From contig CM043962.1 in NCBI GenBank assembly GCA_014529385.2, positions 45,947,598-46,011,597 on the forward strand: 64,000 bases of DNA, given 5' to 3'. Below, one piece after another: positions 1 through 11,020 of the stretch. Under the pieces are notes generated by a model. It searched no databases, was not told the origin of the DNA, and saw only the letters and a list, made by a program, of their open reading frames with translations. The DNA is from Adiantum capillus-veneris (lineage: Eukaryota; Streptophyta; Polypodiopsida; Polypodiales; Pteridaceae). Made by a program: the position numbers and the translations under genes. Position 1 is the stretch's first letter; the number at the start of each line of letters is the position of its first letter.

Positions 1-244
1 TTTCCATGCGCATATTGATAGATATTCCGACGCATATATGGACAGGCTGCAAGTACGTCGATAATCGTGTGGAAAGGTACGGCCGTCGATATATACTGCG
101 TCGATATCTTGATGTTATGTTGTAGTGCCATCATTTTGCACTGTTGTAGTGACCACTGCTAGCATAACCTGATAAGTAACAGAAAACACTGGCTCATGAT
201 GAACCCCTGGCATGTGACCTTGTAAAGAGTCCATAGGCTGAAAT

Positions 245-673
245 TCAGACCTCATGGGCAAAGACTCCACCCCTAACTGGCTCATTTTCCTCAACTTCCA
301 CTCTTTGTTCCTTGCTACCTCTAGTCTCCACTCTCCAACGTATATTCTCCCAAAGACCAGCCAAGAACGTGCCCTTCTTCATCATGTCAGGTGGCGGTAC
401 TTGTGGTGCTAAGGCCTTGCACATCCGCTCCCGTGCCAACGAGAACTTACGTATGTACGCATCTACTGGCTTACCTTCCTTTTTCACCAAAGCTTGTACT
501 TCTTGCCACACTTTGTCAGGATATTCTATCTTCACATACTCCAATTCCAATCCATGCCTTAGATTGTCCCAACTCAATCTTACAGGTGGATCCACCACAC
601 GCAACTCCTCTTCAAATGCTTTGGACCAAACTCGTGCATCACTCTTCAAATAGATTTGGAGAAGATGTAACAT
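245..673 (-). pseudogene. gag: Gag-like fragment of M1
   Basis: The 142-residue frame resembles the retrotransposon Gag (capsid-like) domain of plant gypsy elements. It has a tryptophan/leucine-rich helical pattern with an LSWDNLRHGLELEY block around residues 33-46, then a segment like the RxFxxLR-type tail (YIRKFSLARERM, about 73-84) and FLAGL near 103-107. Gag packages element RNA into virus-like particles in the cytoplasm. A full Gag is normally longer and ends in a zinc knuckle, which is absent, so this is a fragment. The start Met at 673 is only the first in-frame ATG; the true start is probably upstream in decayed sequence. Confidence 0.55.
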
Positions 674-1716
674 CTACGCCGGGTCATGAATCTGGTTGCT
701 AATGCAGACAACCTCCATCTTTTCCAAAAAGTCTTCCACATCTTCGTCACTTCTTCCATGAAATTCCGGATAAGAGAAAGCCACGGCTACCCAAGTTACG
801 ATGCTTCGAGAACCCCTTCGAACACACGTGCAAGAACCCAAAACTTTTGACTAACTCAATTCCCAGAAACTTCAATGGAGCTCAACTTTAGATAAGGACA
901 AACACATGCACATCAAATGAGTTTTCATAGTTAATCATCGGAATTACAACAGGCAAAGGACATTCCAGTATCTCTCTTAATCTTCTTGGGCCAAACATAA
1001 AGACTATGCGCTATTGGAAAAAAATCTTCCTGGACACATGAACATTTATCTGGATTCTTTGAGTTAAATGAAAAAGAGTGAATTGAGGGCCATTTTGATC
1101 ATCCATTAAAGCCAACCATGAAGCTCCCAAGAAGGCACACCTGACTTATCCTCTGATTTTTCGAGAATTTCAGCAACGTAACAGCATAAATGGCTCAAAA
1201 GACCAAAAAACCAGCCATCACAACTTGGAAAATTTTTGGCAGAGTTTCCCCATAAGTAGAGCAGTAAGAACCCAAAATATAGACTGTATATGTAAGCATA
1301 AATTGCCAACAATAGAACCCGAGCATCAAGTAGGAATCACTAGTACATAGCCTATGGCGAGGTCACAATAAGGGTGCTCCAGCCACGTGTATCATCGAAA
1401 GGATCTCACATTTGAGAATCCCCCAGCTCAATAAAACCTCACGCTATCGACCCTCTCACGAAAGCTTATGCAAATCTCGTATAGTCAAGTCTCAGAAACG
1501 ACTATCTTCCAGACCAAGTCTCAAAAATGGCTGGGACTACCAAATAAAACCAAGTATGGCTCCACAAAGGCGTACAATGGCAGTATCCACAAGTAGCGTA
1601 CAATACAAGACAATGCGCTCAAACAGGCGCCAAGTGATGCATACCCACGGAAACTGCAAGTAATTCCCACTGTCGGTGTATCACTCTACTCCCACTACCT
1701 GTACCTATGTGAATCA

Positions 1717-1744
1717 CCTGTAACCTGTAACCTGTAACCTGTAA
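1717..1744. repeat. (CCTGTAA)4 short tandem repeat
   Basis: Four consecutive 7-bp CCTGTAA units lie in the leader of M1. It differs from the plant telomere unit CCCTAAA by more than one base, so it is treated as a simple minisatellite. Confidence 0.8.
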
Positions 1745-1817
1745 TTCCGTATCTCGAAGCTTGAAGCTCGAAGCAGAAGGTACTCGAAGAAGATCCTCAA
1801 TGGGGGCGCCAAAATAA

Positions 1818-2500
1818 TGTGAGCGGGATGGAAACACACAGAACGCCTCTATAATGACCTGACACACACTCTTGGGATGATATACACACACACTATGGGG
1901 CACCACTTGGCTTACACAACCCACCTAGCCGAGACAGGGAACACATCAATGGAGTGAGAGGAGAGAGACTACCCATTTACCCACTCAACACAAAGAGACA
2001 TACACACACACACACACACACAAAAACTCAGCTCAAAAGAGGATAATTCCTGATTTTTAGATACAATTGAGCTTGGGCCAACACCGATGGGGCAAATAGC
2101 TCACACAATATGGGTAAAATATGCCAAATACAATCACAAATGAGAGCACAAGCTTCGCTAATAGGAGAAACTTACATAGCCAAAACAGCATAAAAATAGT
2201 GAGTAATTTGGCAAAATGAACAGCTCCATCGCGTCCGGAATGGCCCAAAACCCCAGTCTGCAATGTCAAAGTGCTCAAATCCAACCTCGGATGAGCAGTT
2301 TATGGCCAAAACGGGCTCCAAAAACAACAAAAACACAGTTGCGGCTGGTTCCTCCTCATCTCTCCACGTTTTTTCTGGTCTTCTCTCTGGTTTTTCAGTT
2401 TTCACACTTAGCTTTATTACTTGGGCACCTTTAGCCTTTTAGTGGACCTCAAACAGACCCCGAACATGCCCAAAAACTGGCCTCGCAGTGCATAGTTGTC
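1818..2500 (-). repeat. M1 probable 5' LTR (outer edge undefined)
   Basis: The inner edge at 1818 starts TGTGAGC on the plus strand, so the LTR would end GCTCACA on the element strand, right before the PBS-like site. A (CA)n run lies at about 2003-2022. There is no second copy in the window to define the outer border, which is arbitrary here. From 2500 to about 2960 I see no coding potential or repeat. Confidence 0.35.
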
Positions 2501-3059
2501 ACCCTGCTGCATCCATCCGCACACCTGGCACTCAACTTTTTTCAATAATTCATCCCACCACCACGTGAAGTGGCCCCAAAATATGGTCCTCATGATGAGC
2601 TTTGTGCATAATTATCACAAGAAAACACCCACGTTGTGTCCGTACGCCACTAGATGCCAGCTGACGCACCTGCTTACCTCATGTCGTCGACCCACGGATA
2701 GCTTCCTCGAGAATTTTTACGCACCACCAATTCCTTATTATTATAGAAAAACACACTGATACTGGTGATAGTGAAAATCGATGCACTATGTACATGTTGT
2801 CCTACCTGCACACATGTGGGTCCCACGTAACCACCTGGCTCTGAAAAATGGGCAATCCTTTATTCAATGCACCATGCATGTGTATGTACATATGCGCAAT
2901 CTCTTGCTCCAAAAAACTCCTGACAACGCCAACACAGGGTAATTGGGAGTCTCGGGAACAACAACGTGTGCACTGGCCACACCAAACTTAAACCATAGGC
3001 TCATCTCAAGTAAGAGAACAAAAGCTAGGATCCAAAGTGCAAAGCTGACAAATGATGTT

Positions 3060-3900
3060 TGCAGCGTCAAAAAACAGGTCAGCCAGGACCTATTGATCGG
3101 ATGTCGGATCATCCAATTATCCCTTTGGAGCCATTTCAAGGCTCGAATTTGTCAGACCCATTAAGCCTAAGGCCTTTAGGACTGGGAGAAGATATATATT
3201 GGTGGCTACAGATTATGCTACAAAATGGGTGGAGACATAAGCATTTAAAGATAATAGGGCATCTAGTGTAGTGTAGCAACATTTCTCCATCAAAATATTA
3301 TGATGAGATTTAGCTATTTGATTAAACTGGTTTCTAATCAGGGGAGACATTTTATGAATTCAGTTATTGAAGAGTTGACTGCTACAGACATGATGATGCA
3401 TAAGAAGTCGACGTCGTATCATCCACAGGCAAATGGACAGCGGGAAGCTCTAATAAGGTGTTTCTAAAGATTTTAAAGGAATGTGTGTTTGATAATAAGA
3501 AGGATTGGGATGTAAGCTTGATTCTACATTGTGGTCCTTCATGACAGCTTATAAAATTGCAACAAGATCGGGTTATTAGCTCTTACATAGTGGAAGTTAT
3601 GCAAAAGCACTGACAAGCTTGGGTGAATAGACATGTGAAGTTCAAGGTGTTTAAAGTGAATGACTGGGTTATGGTATAACTCCAAGTTGGGACCACATCT
3701 TGGTAAGATTACATTACGGTACATTGGACCATGTCGGATCATTGCGCATTTGGGCGAAGGCACATTCAGATTGAGAGATTATTCTAGGATAGATGTACCG
3801 AAGCCAATAAATAGATTTCGGCTCAAGTTGTTTATAGGAACCCTACGCAAGGAGGGGTATGTGCAGGGGGGCTTAAATCCAATGGAAGCGGATATGCCAT
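3060..3900 (+). pseudogene. pol: E0 integrase remnant (gypsy type)
   Basis: Shifting between frames, the plus strand reads as integrase: a stretch ending in VRPIKPKAFRTGR, then YILVATDYATKWVE (about 3190-3230), a SNQGRHFMNSVIEEL block (3335-3372), a YHPQANGQREAL block (3418-3452) and a C-terminal module with GPCRIIAHLGEGTFRLRD (3725-3785). These are the core motifs of a Ty3/gypsy integrase, which inserts element cDNA into chromosomes. Several frameshifts and stops and a changed first catalytic Asp block (LEF where family members have LDF) show that it is dead. It sits just upstream of a coiled-coil ORF, the same order as in E2. Confidence 0.7.
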
Positions 3901-4020
3901 TGACATGAGACCTTCTTAAATTGTGGGTTAATTCAAATTTAGGGGTGTCAAGTCATTTGATTTTCCTCAAAGAGAGGACACATCATTATAAGTATCCTAT
4001 GGGGGATATCTCGCATGGGA

Positions 4021-6110
4021 TTAATTCATGTCACCCACTACACTAATGTGTTTACATGTCTTGCTCTCACAAAGGTACCATGCAATTATAAGTGCTAGAG
4101 AGGTTAAATAAGCTAAGGTGCAACTTGCAGCGTTAGAATCAGAGGCTGTTATAGCGAGTGAGACTTTTGCAGTAGGTATGCCTTCCACCATGGCGACACC
4201 ATGCAAGGCAAAGGAAGAGGCTATGGTGAAGATGGGTATTGTAGCAACATCTACAAGAGTGGTCATAGACATAGATGAAGGGGGTGATGAAGCGTAGGGT
4301 AGCCTAGTGGAGTCGCAAATTGATACGGCTAACCCTAGTATGGCTACATGATTAAAGTGTATTGGCTTATGGGAGTTTGTAACCGAACCATGGAAAGCTT
4401 GGAGAGCAATAGAGAACACAACAGAAATTTGGGGTTTGTTGCAACAAGGAGAAGGAGATACATTAGGTGTGAAGATAATGCTTGAGGTAGTGTCCAATGT
4501 GTTTGGCTTGTCTTTGGTGGAAGATTCCCCAATGATGAAGGTGGCAGACCATGGCATGCACATAGAGTCTAGGGCACCCATAGGGTCGACAATTTACTAC
4601 ATGATGCAACATTCAGATTTTCTATGAAGGAGGCACATTAAGTGGTATCTCGACCGAGTGTGCCTGATGGTGAAGAATACATATATGAGCAAGGATGCCT
4701 TTCAGCCATTGTTTACATCAGAGATGAATGTGCCAATGGATTGGGCCGCTCGGGTTTTTCAAAGATTACATGTGTAAGATTAGCTAGATAAGCATCAAAT
4801 ACGCATTTGAACCGGCTACTCCTTATTTAGCACGTTTGTATGCTTTTGTTTTGAGAACCGTTGAGAAAGTGCAAAAGATCAGAGTGTAGCCTGGTGTTGA
4901 GAAGAAAAGGAGAATTAGCTGGGAAAAAACACAACCAAGCAAGGTGCAAATTACTGAGATAGAGAATATTCCACCAAAAATGGAGTCTGCCATTCCAAAT
5001 GTAGAGTATACTGAGGAAAAGAAGTTGGCAAAGAAAATTAAGTTTGTCAAGAAAAAGAAGCAACCTGAGGCTGCTAAAGCTCATGTGCAGGAGCTGAATG
5101 TTGCTAAGAGTGGATTGTCTCCCCCGATGCGGGTCATAATAGATGTGGAGGATGCAATGGGTTGTGTTCAATCTATTCAAAATTTCATTTTGAAGCAAAA
5201 GGAAGACCTAGAGGCTACAAAAGAGAAATCAAAACAGAATATTGAGACATAGGAAGCCGTGCATGTGACATATTAGCAATATAGGGAATTGAGGAGTATG
5301 TGGTGGAATTGGAAAGGGAGATTAAGCAAATGAAGGTGTCCAAGCTTGAGCATTTATTAAAATTCCACATGACCTAGGATGAATTCAAGGTTGGACTAAT
5401 GTTGTTGAGGCTAATGTGATGGAGCGGATGACTGAGTTGCAGACACAATTCACAAAGATGCAGGCGGAGAATACATTGTTTCATGATCGGGTATAGGCTT
5501 AAAGTGCTCTTGAGAAAGAAATGTTGGAGGACACTACAGAAATGCAAGGGGTAGTCCTTATTACAAATGAGGTTGAAGAATTAAAGCACAGATTGTAGGA
5601 GAAATCGGAAGAGTTGTGGGGTGGTTTGAAAAAAAACGTGTAGCAATTAGATGCAAAAACAGATTAAAGACCTGGAAAAGTTGTTTGTCAAAGTAGAGGA
5701 CAAGGAGTTGGTGCTAGAAGCAAAGGAATTGCGTGCCTAGAACAAAACTTTGAAGGAGCAAGTTGTGAGTATGGAGGCAAAACAAGCAATGTTGGTGGAT
5801 CAAATAGTGTTTCTAACCACTAAGGCAGTACAAGAGAGTATGGAAGTGGGCAATCCAATGGTTCTTGTGGAGAAGAAGACAGAGTCACTGGTGGTGAAGA
5901 CATGGGAGATTACTCTAATCATGGGTGGTAGTCTGGTAGCAACAAATGCTATGGTCAAACTGAGCGCTTACAATCTGAATTTGCAAGGGCACAGTCCACC
6001 TAACATGGTTCTTTGATTTCGGATCAAGGGATTGTGAGAGTCGGGCCAAATTTTGGAAAACTTTCAAGCCACCGCGGACAGCACCTGTGTAAAAGGAATA
6101 TACAACCATT
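4021..6110 (+). pseudogene. E0 extra ORF downstream of integrase (decayed, coiled-coil)
   Basis: No enzyme motif is recognised. Open pieces at 4436-4627, 4810-4885, 4944-5252 and 5750-6016 are separated by stops. The first half has a helical domain (EFVTEPWKAWRAIE near 4375, then MDWAARVFQRL near 4738, then PYLARLYAFVLRTVEKVQK near 4818). The second half is rich in Lys, Glu and Gln with heptad-like spacing (5000-5950), indicating a coiled coil. Position after integrase and domain order match the extra ORFs of E1 and E2, so it is inferred to be an old homologue. Its function is unknown. Confidence 0.5.
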
Positions 6111-6717
6111 ACTTAGGTTTAAGGTCTAAAGTCTGTTTTGATTTTGATATTCATGTGGCTATCTAGGGAGTCTCATGTGATCTCGGAAGTTACATTGTCC
6201 AGTTTCCTAGATGAAGCCTTTGTAATCTTGTTTCGCAAAACCAATGAAAAAGAAGGGGCTTGTTTTGCCTTATCTCAGTATGCACGTATGTTCCATTGTC
6301 TGTGTGATTTACTGCTTGTGTATTACCATAGTTTACGGGTGGGGTTGAAGTTCTTCAGATGGGAGTGAAGCTCTTGGGATGGGGGTTGAAGCTCTTGCAC
6401 CACTAGACTTGGCAAGTGTGGTTGCTCTACTTGTCCCACTATGCTAGTTGAATTCATGGGTGGATTTTGGCACATAGTGGCTTTACGTAGTTATTGGACT
6501 CGGGGTTGAAGGTCTTGCACCACTGGACTTGGCAAATGTGGTTCCTCTTCTTTCCATTGTCCATGTCGCTCCTAAATTTGTTGTTGCCACTTTTGCAAGC
6601 TGGATGCTACACAGTCCAATATAGACTCCATGTCTTGGCGAACTCAAGAAGTTGAGTCTTGCCAAATTGTTGTGAGCGCATCTTGAGCCAGGAGAGAACG
6701 AGAGGAGGCACTCACAA
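6111..6717. other. Non-coding stretch with a 43-bp duplicated segment
   Basis: No credible gene. A segment starting TTGAAGCTCTTGCACCACT at about 6388 recurs with few changes at about 6508 (offset about 120 bp). It could be the 3' untranslated or LTR region of E0, but no second LTR is present to test this. Confidence 0.4.
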
Positions 6718-6910
6718 TCAACAAGATCTTGAGACTTGGTTATAAACTTAATCTTGATTACATACTTAATAATTGATTATGGGATCTTAATACAAGACTT
6801 GAAACTTGATCAAGGAAACTTAATACAAGACTTGGATTACAAAACTGGGGTACAATGCAAGACTTGGTTACAATAACAAGACTTTGTAACAAGAAGAAGA
6901 CTCAAAAACA
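6718..6910. repeat. Degenerate short repeats of a CAAGACTTGGTTACAA type
   Basis: Several imperfect copies of a roughly 16-bp motif (for example AAGACTTGGTTATAAAC, CAAGACTTGGATTACAAA, CAAGACTTGGTTACAATAAC) follow one another with variable spacing. This looks like a decayed minisatellite. Confidence 0.5.
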
Positions 6911-7054
6911 AGACAAGAACTAGTTGAGGGCTTACCTCACAGGAGCCTCACAAGTGGTGTTGAGAAGGCTGAGTGGCTTGTAGCCCAAGACCTCTGTTTA
7001 TACTAAAGCTTATGGAGGTTAAAAATCTTCTAGGTGCTTCCTCAAGCTAAAAGA

Positions 7055-8354
7055 TTTTAACAGTAGGTTGGTAACCTAACAAGACATAAAAGTGTCCTTT
7101 CAGGGTTTTGAAAAAAACCTCCAAAACCATAGTAGATCCACTCATTTTGTAAAATCCTTTCATGAGGTTATAGTTCAAGGCCTACTACACATGGAAAAAA
7201 TAAGAAACTTGTAAAATTTCTCATCTTTTGGTCACACCAAGCCTCCAAAGTTGATGGACCAGTGCATTTTCATCAAAACAGTCATGTCTTACGTTTTGTT
7301 GCATAAAAATAAGATTAGGGATTTTTGTAGCACTTGAGATAAATTCCCTAGTTAACTTCAATGGGTTGGTGATCAGAACATATGATTGCTTCTCACTCAC
7401 TATTTTTTGTTTTGCCAAAATAAATAGGTACAAAAAGTTGAATTTTTACCATTCTGCAAACCTATCATCAAAGTTTCTATAGCCACGCTCAATACAAATA
7501 ATATATGCATGTTTTCTTAGTTCTCTATTGTCCTTTATGTTCATAAGGATCCATGGAGCGTGTCAAAATAATAATACATCTCTTACCAAGGGGAATCTTG
7601 GGGACAAAGATGAAGTGTTAAATACAGCAAACATGAAAAAATTGGGTTCAACATTATGAGTTGTAGAATCCCATAGAAACTATTCAATATCTAGCCAACT
7701 TTGATCCTTATTACTAGATATGGTTACTACCTACAAAATGCATGTAGTTGTCACAAGAAACTAACAATATTGAAAAAGCTATACTTGATATACTAGAATG
7801 TTTCGTTTTCTTCTATAACTGAAAAAATCAACTATCGTTGTGTACTATGCAAAATAGGGTATTAGGTGCTCCAAAACTCAAGGAAAAATCAAAAAAGCAT
7901 TTGGATATCATGAAATCCACCAAAAAAATCATAGAAGAGCTAAAATTGACTAAAAAACAGGATTTGATCATTTTTGTAATTTGGTCATAACTTACAACTT
8001 TAATATTTATTTCTCCCTAGAAGCATCAGGACATGTTGAGGACTACTAAAGATAGTTCTCTAGCATTATAGACCTCACAAACATGAATTCTAGAGTGGTA
8101 TAGTTGCAAAAAGCTGAAAAAAGCAAAAAACAGGACTCGTTTTTTCACACAATTTACGTTGTGAAATGTTGTGCAAGGACAATGTTAAAGATGGAATTGA
8201 TATTCCAAAAAAATGTCGAGTTTTTTTCAGCTCATGAGAAAACTTTCAAAATAGACAGCATCTCAAAATCCATTTTGAAACTCTTGACATAATTCAAGGA
8301 AAATGGTCACTTAACAGGACATAAAAGTGTCCCATTACCAACCTAGTGTTAAAA
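7055..8354. mobile_element. Putative non-autonomous DNA element with terminal inverted repeats
   Basis: The left end 7055-7074 and the right end 8335-8354 form a 20-bp inverted repeat with one mismatch (TTTTAACAGTAGGTTGGTAA against the complement of TTACCAACCTAGTGTTAAAA). Just inside each end lies the same 19-bp motif in direct orientation (7079-7097 and 8314-8332, one mismatch). The 1.3-kb interior is AT-rich with no convincing protein. No clear target-site duplication is seen. The related GGAGGTTAA-rich sequence outside both ends (about 7014 and 8384) may be flanking repeat. It could instead be a chance rearrangement of a local satellite. Confidence 0.4.
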
Positions 8355-8395
8355 GAAGCTTCTAGGTTCTTTCTTAAGTTTAAGGAGGTTAAGAA

Positions 8396-8590
8396 CTTTC
8401 TAGGTCCTTCCTCAGGCTTCTAGAACTTTTTAGGAACTTCTAGATTCTTCTCCAAACTTCTAGAACTTTTTAGGAACTTCGAGATTCTTCTTCAAACTTG
8501 TAGAACTTTCTAGAAACTTCTAGAATCTAGTAGATGCTTGTAGAATCTTTTAGAACCTTCTAGGGATTTCTTCAATCTTCTAGAAGCTTC
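8396..8590. repeat. TTCTAGAA-rich minisatellite resembling heat-shock elements
   Basis: An imperfect array of units like CTTCTAGAACTTTTTAGGAA ends 10 bp before the E1 LTR. At 8508-8525 the bases form TTC-TA-GAA-AC-TTC-TA-GAA, a perfect four-module alternation of the nTTCn/nGAAn heat-shock element. Other TTCTAGAA palindromes lie at about 8428, 8458 and 8577. Heat-shock factor binding is a hypothesis; the palindromes could be a by-product of the repeat unit. Confidence 0.55.
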
Positions 8591-8599
8591 CACAACTTT

Positions 8600-9054
8600 T
8601 GTAGACCACTGGAGAGTCACCATGTGGGAACGTGTTCTTAGAAGATGGGCAGCGAATCACTTAGTAATTACTAGAATAATTACTACAGTAAACCCGAAGT
8701 ATATAAATAGGGCCCATTACATTGATATTGGGTTGGCAATTGTAATCACTTGTATTAGCGCTTTGGGCTATAATTGCACTTGAGCTTCGGTGGCAGTATT
8801 GTTGGCTATACTTTTCTCTGTAATCATATTCGTTGTAATCTCAATCATGGTATGTATTCAGTGATACTTACTTCTCAACAGTCTTCTGAATCTGAACTTT
8901 ATTCCAGTCTATAAGTCTGATTCTCATTTCAGTATTCACATTTTAGTCTAGTCTCTGATTTCTGTCTAGTCTGCTGTATGAAATCTTCCCACACGAGTAG
9001 CTGAAATCCTTCAACACTGGGATTAGCTGTCTCAAGAGATCAGCTCTAATTCCA
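8600..9054 (+). repeat. E1 5' LTR
   Basis: Starts TGTAGA and ends AATTCCA. The borders are set by comparison with the three other LTRs of the family (14923, 19509-19969, 27493-27975). A TATA box (TATATAAATAG at about 8699) lies downstream of a perfect 10-bp palindrome AGTAATTACT (8663-8672) and a near copy at 8675-8684. These are likely core promoter and upstream elements driving genomic RNA. Confidence 0.9.
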
Positions 9055-9056
9055 TT

Positions 9057-9075
9057 TTGGCGCTCACGATGGCTC
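9057..9075 (+). other. E1 primer binding site (putative)
   Basis: Three bases after the LTR end comes TGGCGCTCACGATGG, where a tRNA 3' end would prime minus-strand DNA. E2 has TGGCGATCACGG at the same place. I cannot assign the tRNA. Confidence 0.55.
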
Positions 9076-9127
9076 GAGTTGAAGCTCGTGGACTGAAAGA
9101 CTCTTCTCCCAGTTGAAGTTTTCAGCA

Positions 9128-11020
9128 ATGGCACCAAAATCCAATCGTGGCCGGAAATCTACCAATCGTGTGGACCCCATTCCTAAGGAGTCAGGAAGAG
9201 AGTCTGACCCCAAGCAAGAGAAAATGACCGACACTGAGGCTCAGGAGGAACATAGTCAGGCTGATAAGGTGCAGAACTCACAGCACTCCAGTCATTCTTG
9301 ACGCAGACGGGCAGAACGGGAAGCACGAAAGGCAAAGAGTTCCAAGAGTTCTCAGTCTCGCCAGAAAGATGCGCATATCAAAGGCAGAAAGGAAAGTCGC
9401 CATACTTCTAGCAGACAAAACAGAGAAGATACTGTTACTGAGACAGATACAGAGATTGATTGGGATGCTGGCACTGATAATTTCAAGAAGGCTCCCAAGT
9501 GTCAGTCTGAAGCCAAGAAGAGAACTGGCGGGATCAGCAGTAATCGAAATGATTACACCGCTTCCCCGAAGATTTCCTTTCCCATATTCAAAGGAGGGAA
9601 AAAGGATGATCCTCATGTTCACATACAAGCTTTTGAGCAGTATGCTGAACTAAAAAACATTGATGAAGATGATTGGGGGGAATACTTTCCACAAACCTTG
9701 AAGGAAGCAGCAAGGAAATGGTATTACCATTACCCTGCATGCTAGCTAAGATCATATAATAAATTACTTAAGGCCTTCAGGTTGGAATATTCTGACAATC
9801 GAGGAGATGAGGATATTCTCTGTGAATTGGATCAAATCAAACAGAGGAATTTGTCAGTCCGCAGCTATGTCGAAAAGATCAAAGAACTGACCAGACAGTT
9901 GTAAGAACCACCGTCTGAGAAGAGATTGAGGGCATGGTTTCTGAATGGGTTCAGAAGCAAGAAGCTGAGAGAACAAGAAGTACCAGCCCCTACAAAGAAA
10001 TTCAATGATCTGGTCCAGCGAGCATTAAAACTGGAACAGCAGGCTAAGAAAGAAAAGAGCCACAAGAAGAGAAGGACCAGTAGCAGTAGTTCGTCTATTG
10101 AAGCATCTGATTCCAGTGCAACATCCAGCAGCTCCGAGAGCAGCTCCAATGAATGGACAAAGGAAAAATCAAAGAAAGGATCATGGACCAAGAAAATTGA
10201 AGAAATGGCTAGGCAGATTGCAGAGATTAGCCATACAAGACAGCCGGTTCGGAAGATGGAGACTTGGTGTTCAAGATGTAAATCCAAGGACCACATCTCC
10301 ACGGAATGCCCACAATGTACCTACTGCAAGGCTTTCGGTCTCCTATGGAATAATTGTGGCATCCGAATTCACCATTTTAAGAAAGTAAAGGATCTATCAG
10401 TGGTTGCCTACACTAAACCAATAAAGGCAGAGCCAATCAAAGTAGCACAAGAAGAGGGACCAGGTACCAGTGGTACTGGTCAAGGACGTGGCAGATACCA
10501 ACAAGGAATGGGCAGATCAAGAGGAAGAGGCAACTTCCAGACCAGGAGCATGAATTGCTACACCTGTGGTAACTACGGTCATTTTGCAGCCCAATGTCCA
10601 GATGCACCAGTAACGACTGCTACTGAGGCTAAGGCACCAAAGCCAGTCCCAATCAGAGTAGTTACCAGGAGCAAGGGAGTGATCATTGAAGAAATTCCAG
10701 ACGTTTCAGAAGTACCAGCTAATCCTAACAGCAGCAAGTGGGCCCAACAAAGGGAAGTTTGGAAGGCCAAAGGTAAAGAAAAGGTGGTAGATGAGTGGCA
10801 AGAGCAGCGGGAACTAGCAGCTAAAATCACAGAGGATTTAGCTAAGAAGCTGCCAGAGCAACCAGAAAGTTCTGAGGCTAGAGTCACTCAGAAGATACCA
10901 TCCCAATCGACTGATAAAGATCAGTCAGTACCGGCCATGACAGAGACCATGATGGTTGTAGTACATGGACTAGCTGATGAAATGGGAGTGGAAGGAAAGA
11001 GTAGTACTAATAAAGAATAA
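9128..11020 (+). pseudogene. gag: E1 gag, one frame with premature stops
   Basis: ATG at 9128 opens a frame (MAPKSNRGRKS...) that continues without frameshift to 11020. It has a basic, Ser/Arg-rich N-terminus, a Gag capsid-like domain (about 9560-10000; FPIFKGGKKDDPHVHIQAFE, then a WYYHYPAC helix), a Lys/Ser-rich linker and three zinc-knuckle positions: CSRCKSKDHISTEC, CTYCKAFGLLWNNC and CYTCGNYGHFAAQC. The middle one has lost its His (Leu), whereas E2 keeps His. Stops interrupt at 9299 (TGA), 9743 (TAG), 9902 (TAA) and 11018 (TAA); the first three are C-to-T changes relative to E2. The longest intact piece is 9926-11020. The product would coat element RNA. Confidence 0.88.

Larger units (their letters stand above)
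1..1817 (-). mobile_element. M1: 5' internal part of a decayed gypsy-type LTR retrotransposon
   Basis: On the minus strand a CA-ending LTR edge at 1818 is followed, after a 6-nt spacer, by a primer-binding-site-like TGGCGCC (complement of 1805-1811). A gag-like frame lies downstream at 673-245. This order (LTR edge, PBS, gag) is that of a retrotransposon reading leftward off the window. The stretch between PBS and gag (674-1800) has no long open frame and holds a short (CCTGTAA)4 array. Assignment to a TGGCGCC-primed gypsy lineage is inferred from the PBS start and the Gag style; no pol is visible. Confidence 0.55.

Noticed and set aside
1717-1744. Interstitial telomere repeat
   Set aside because: The unit CCTGTAA is not the plant telomere unit CCCTAAA, and the run is only four units.
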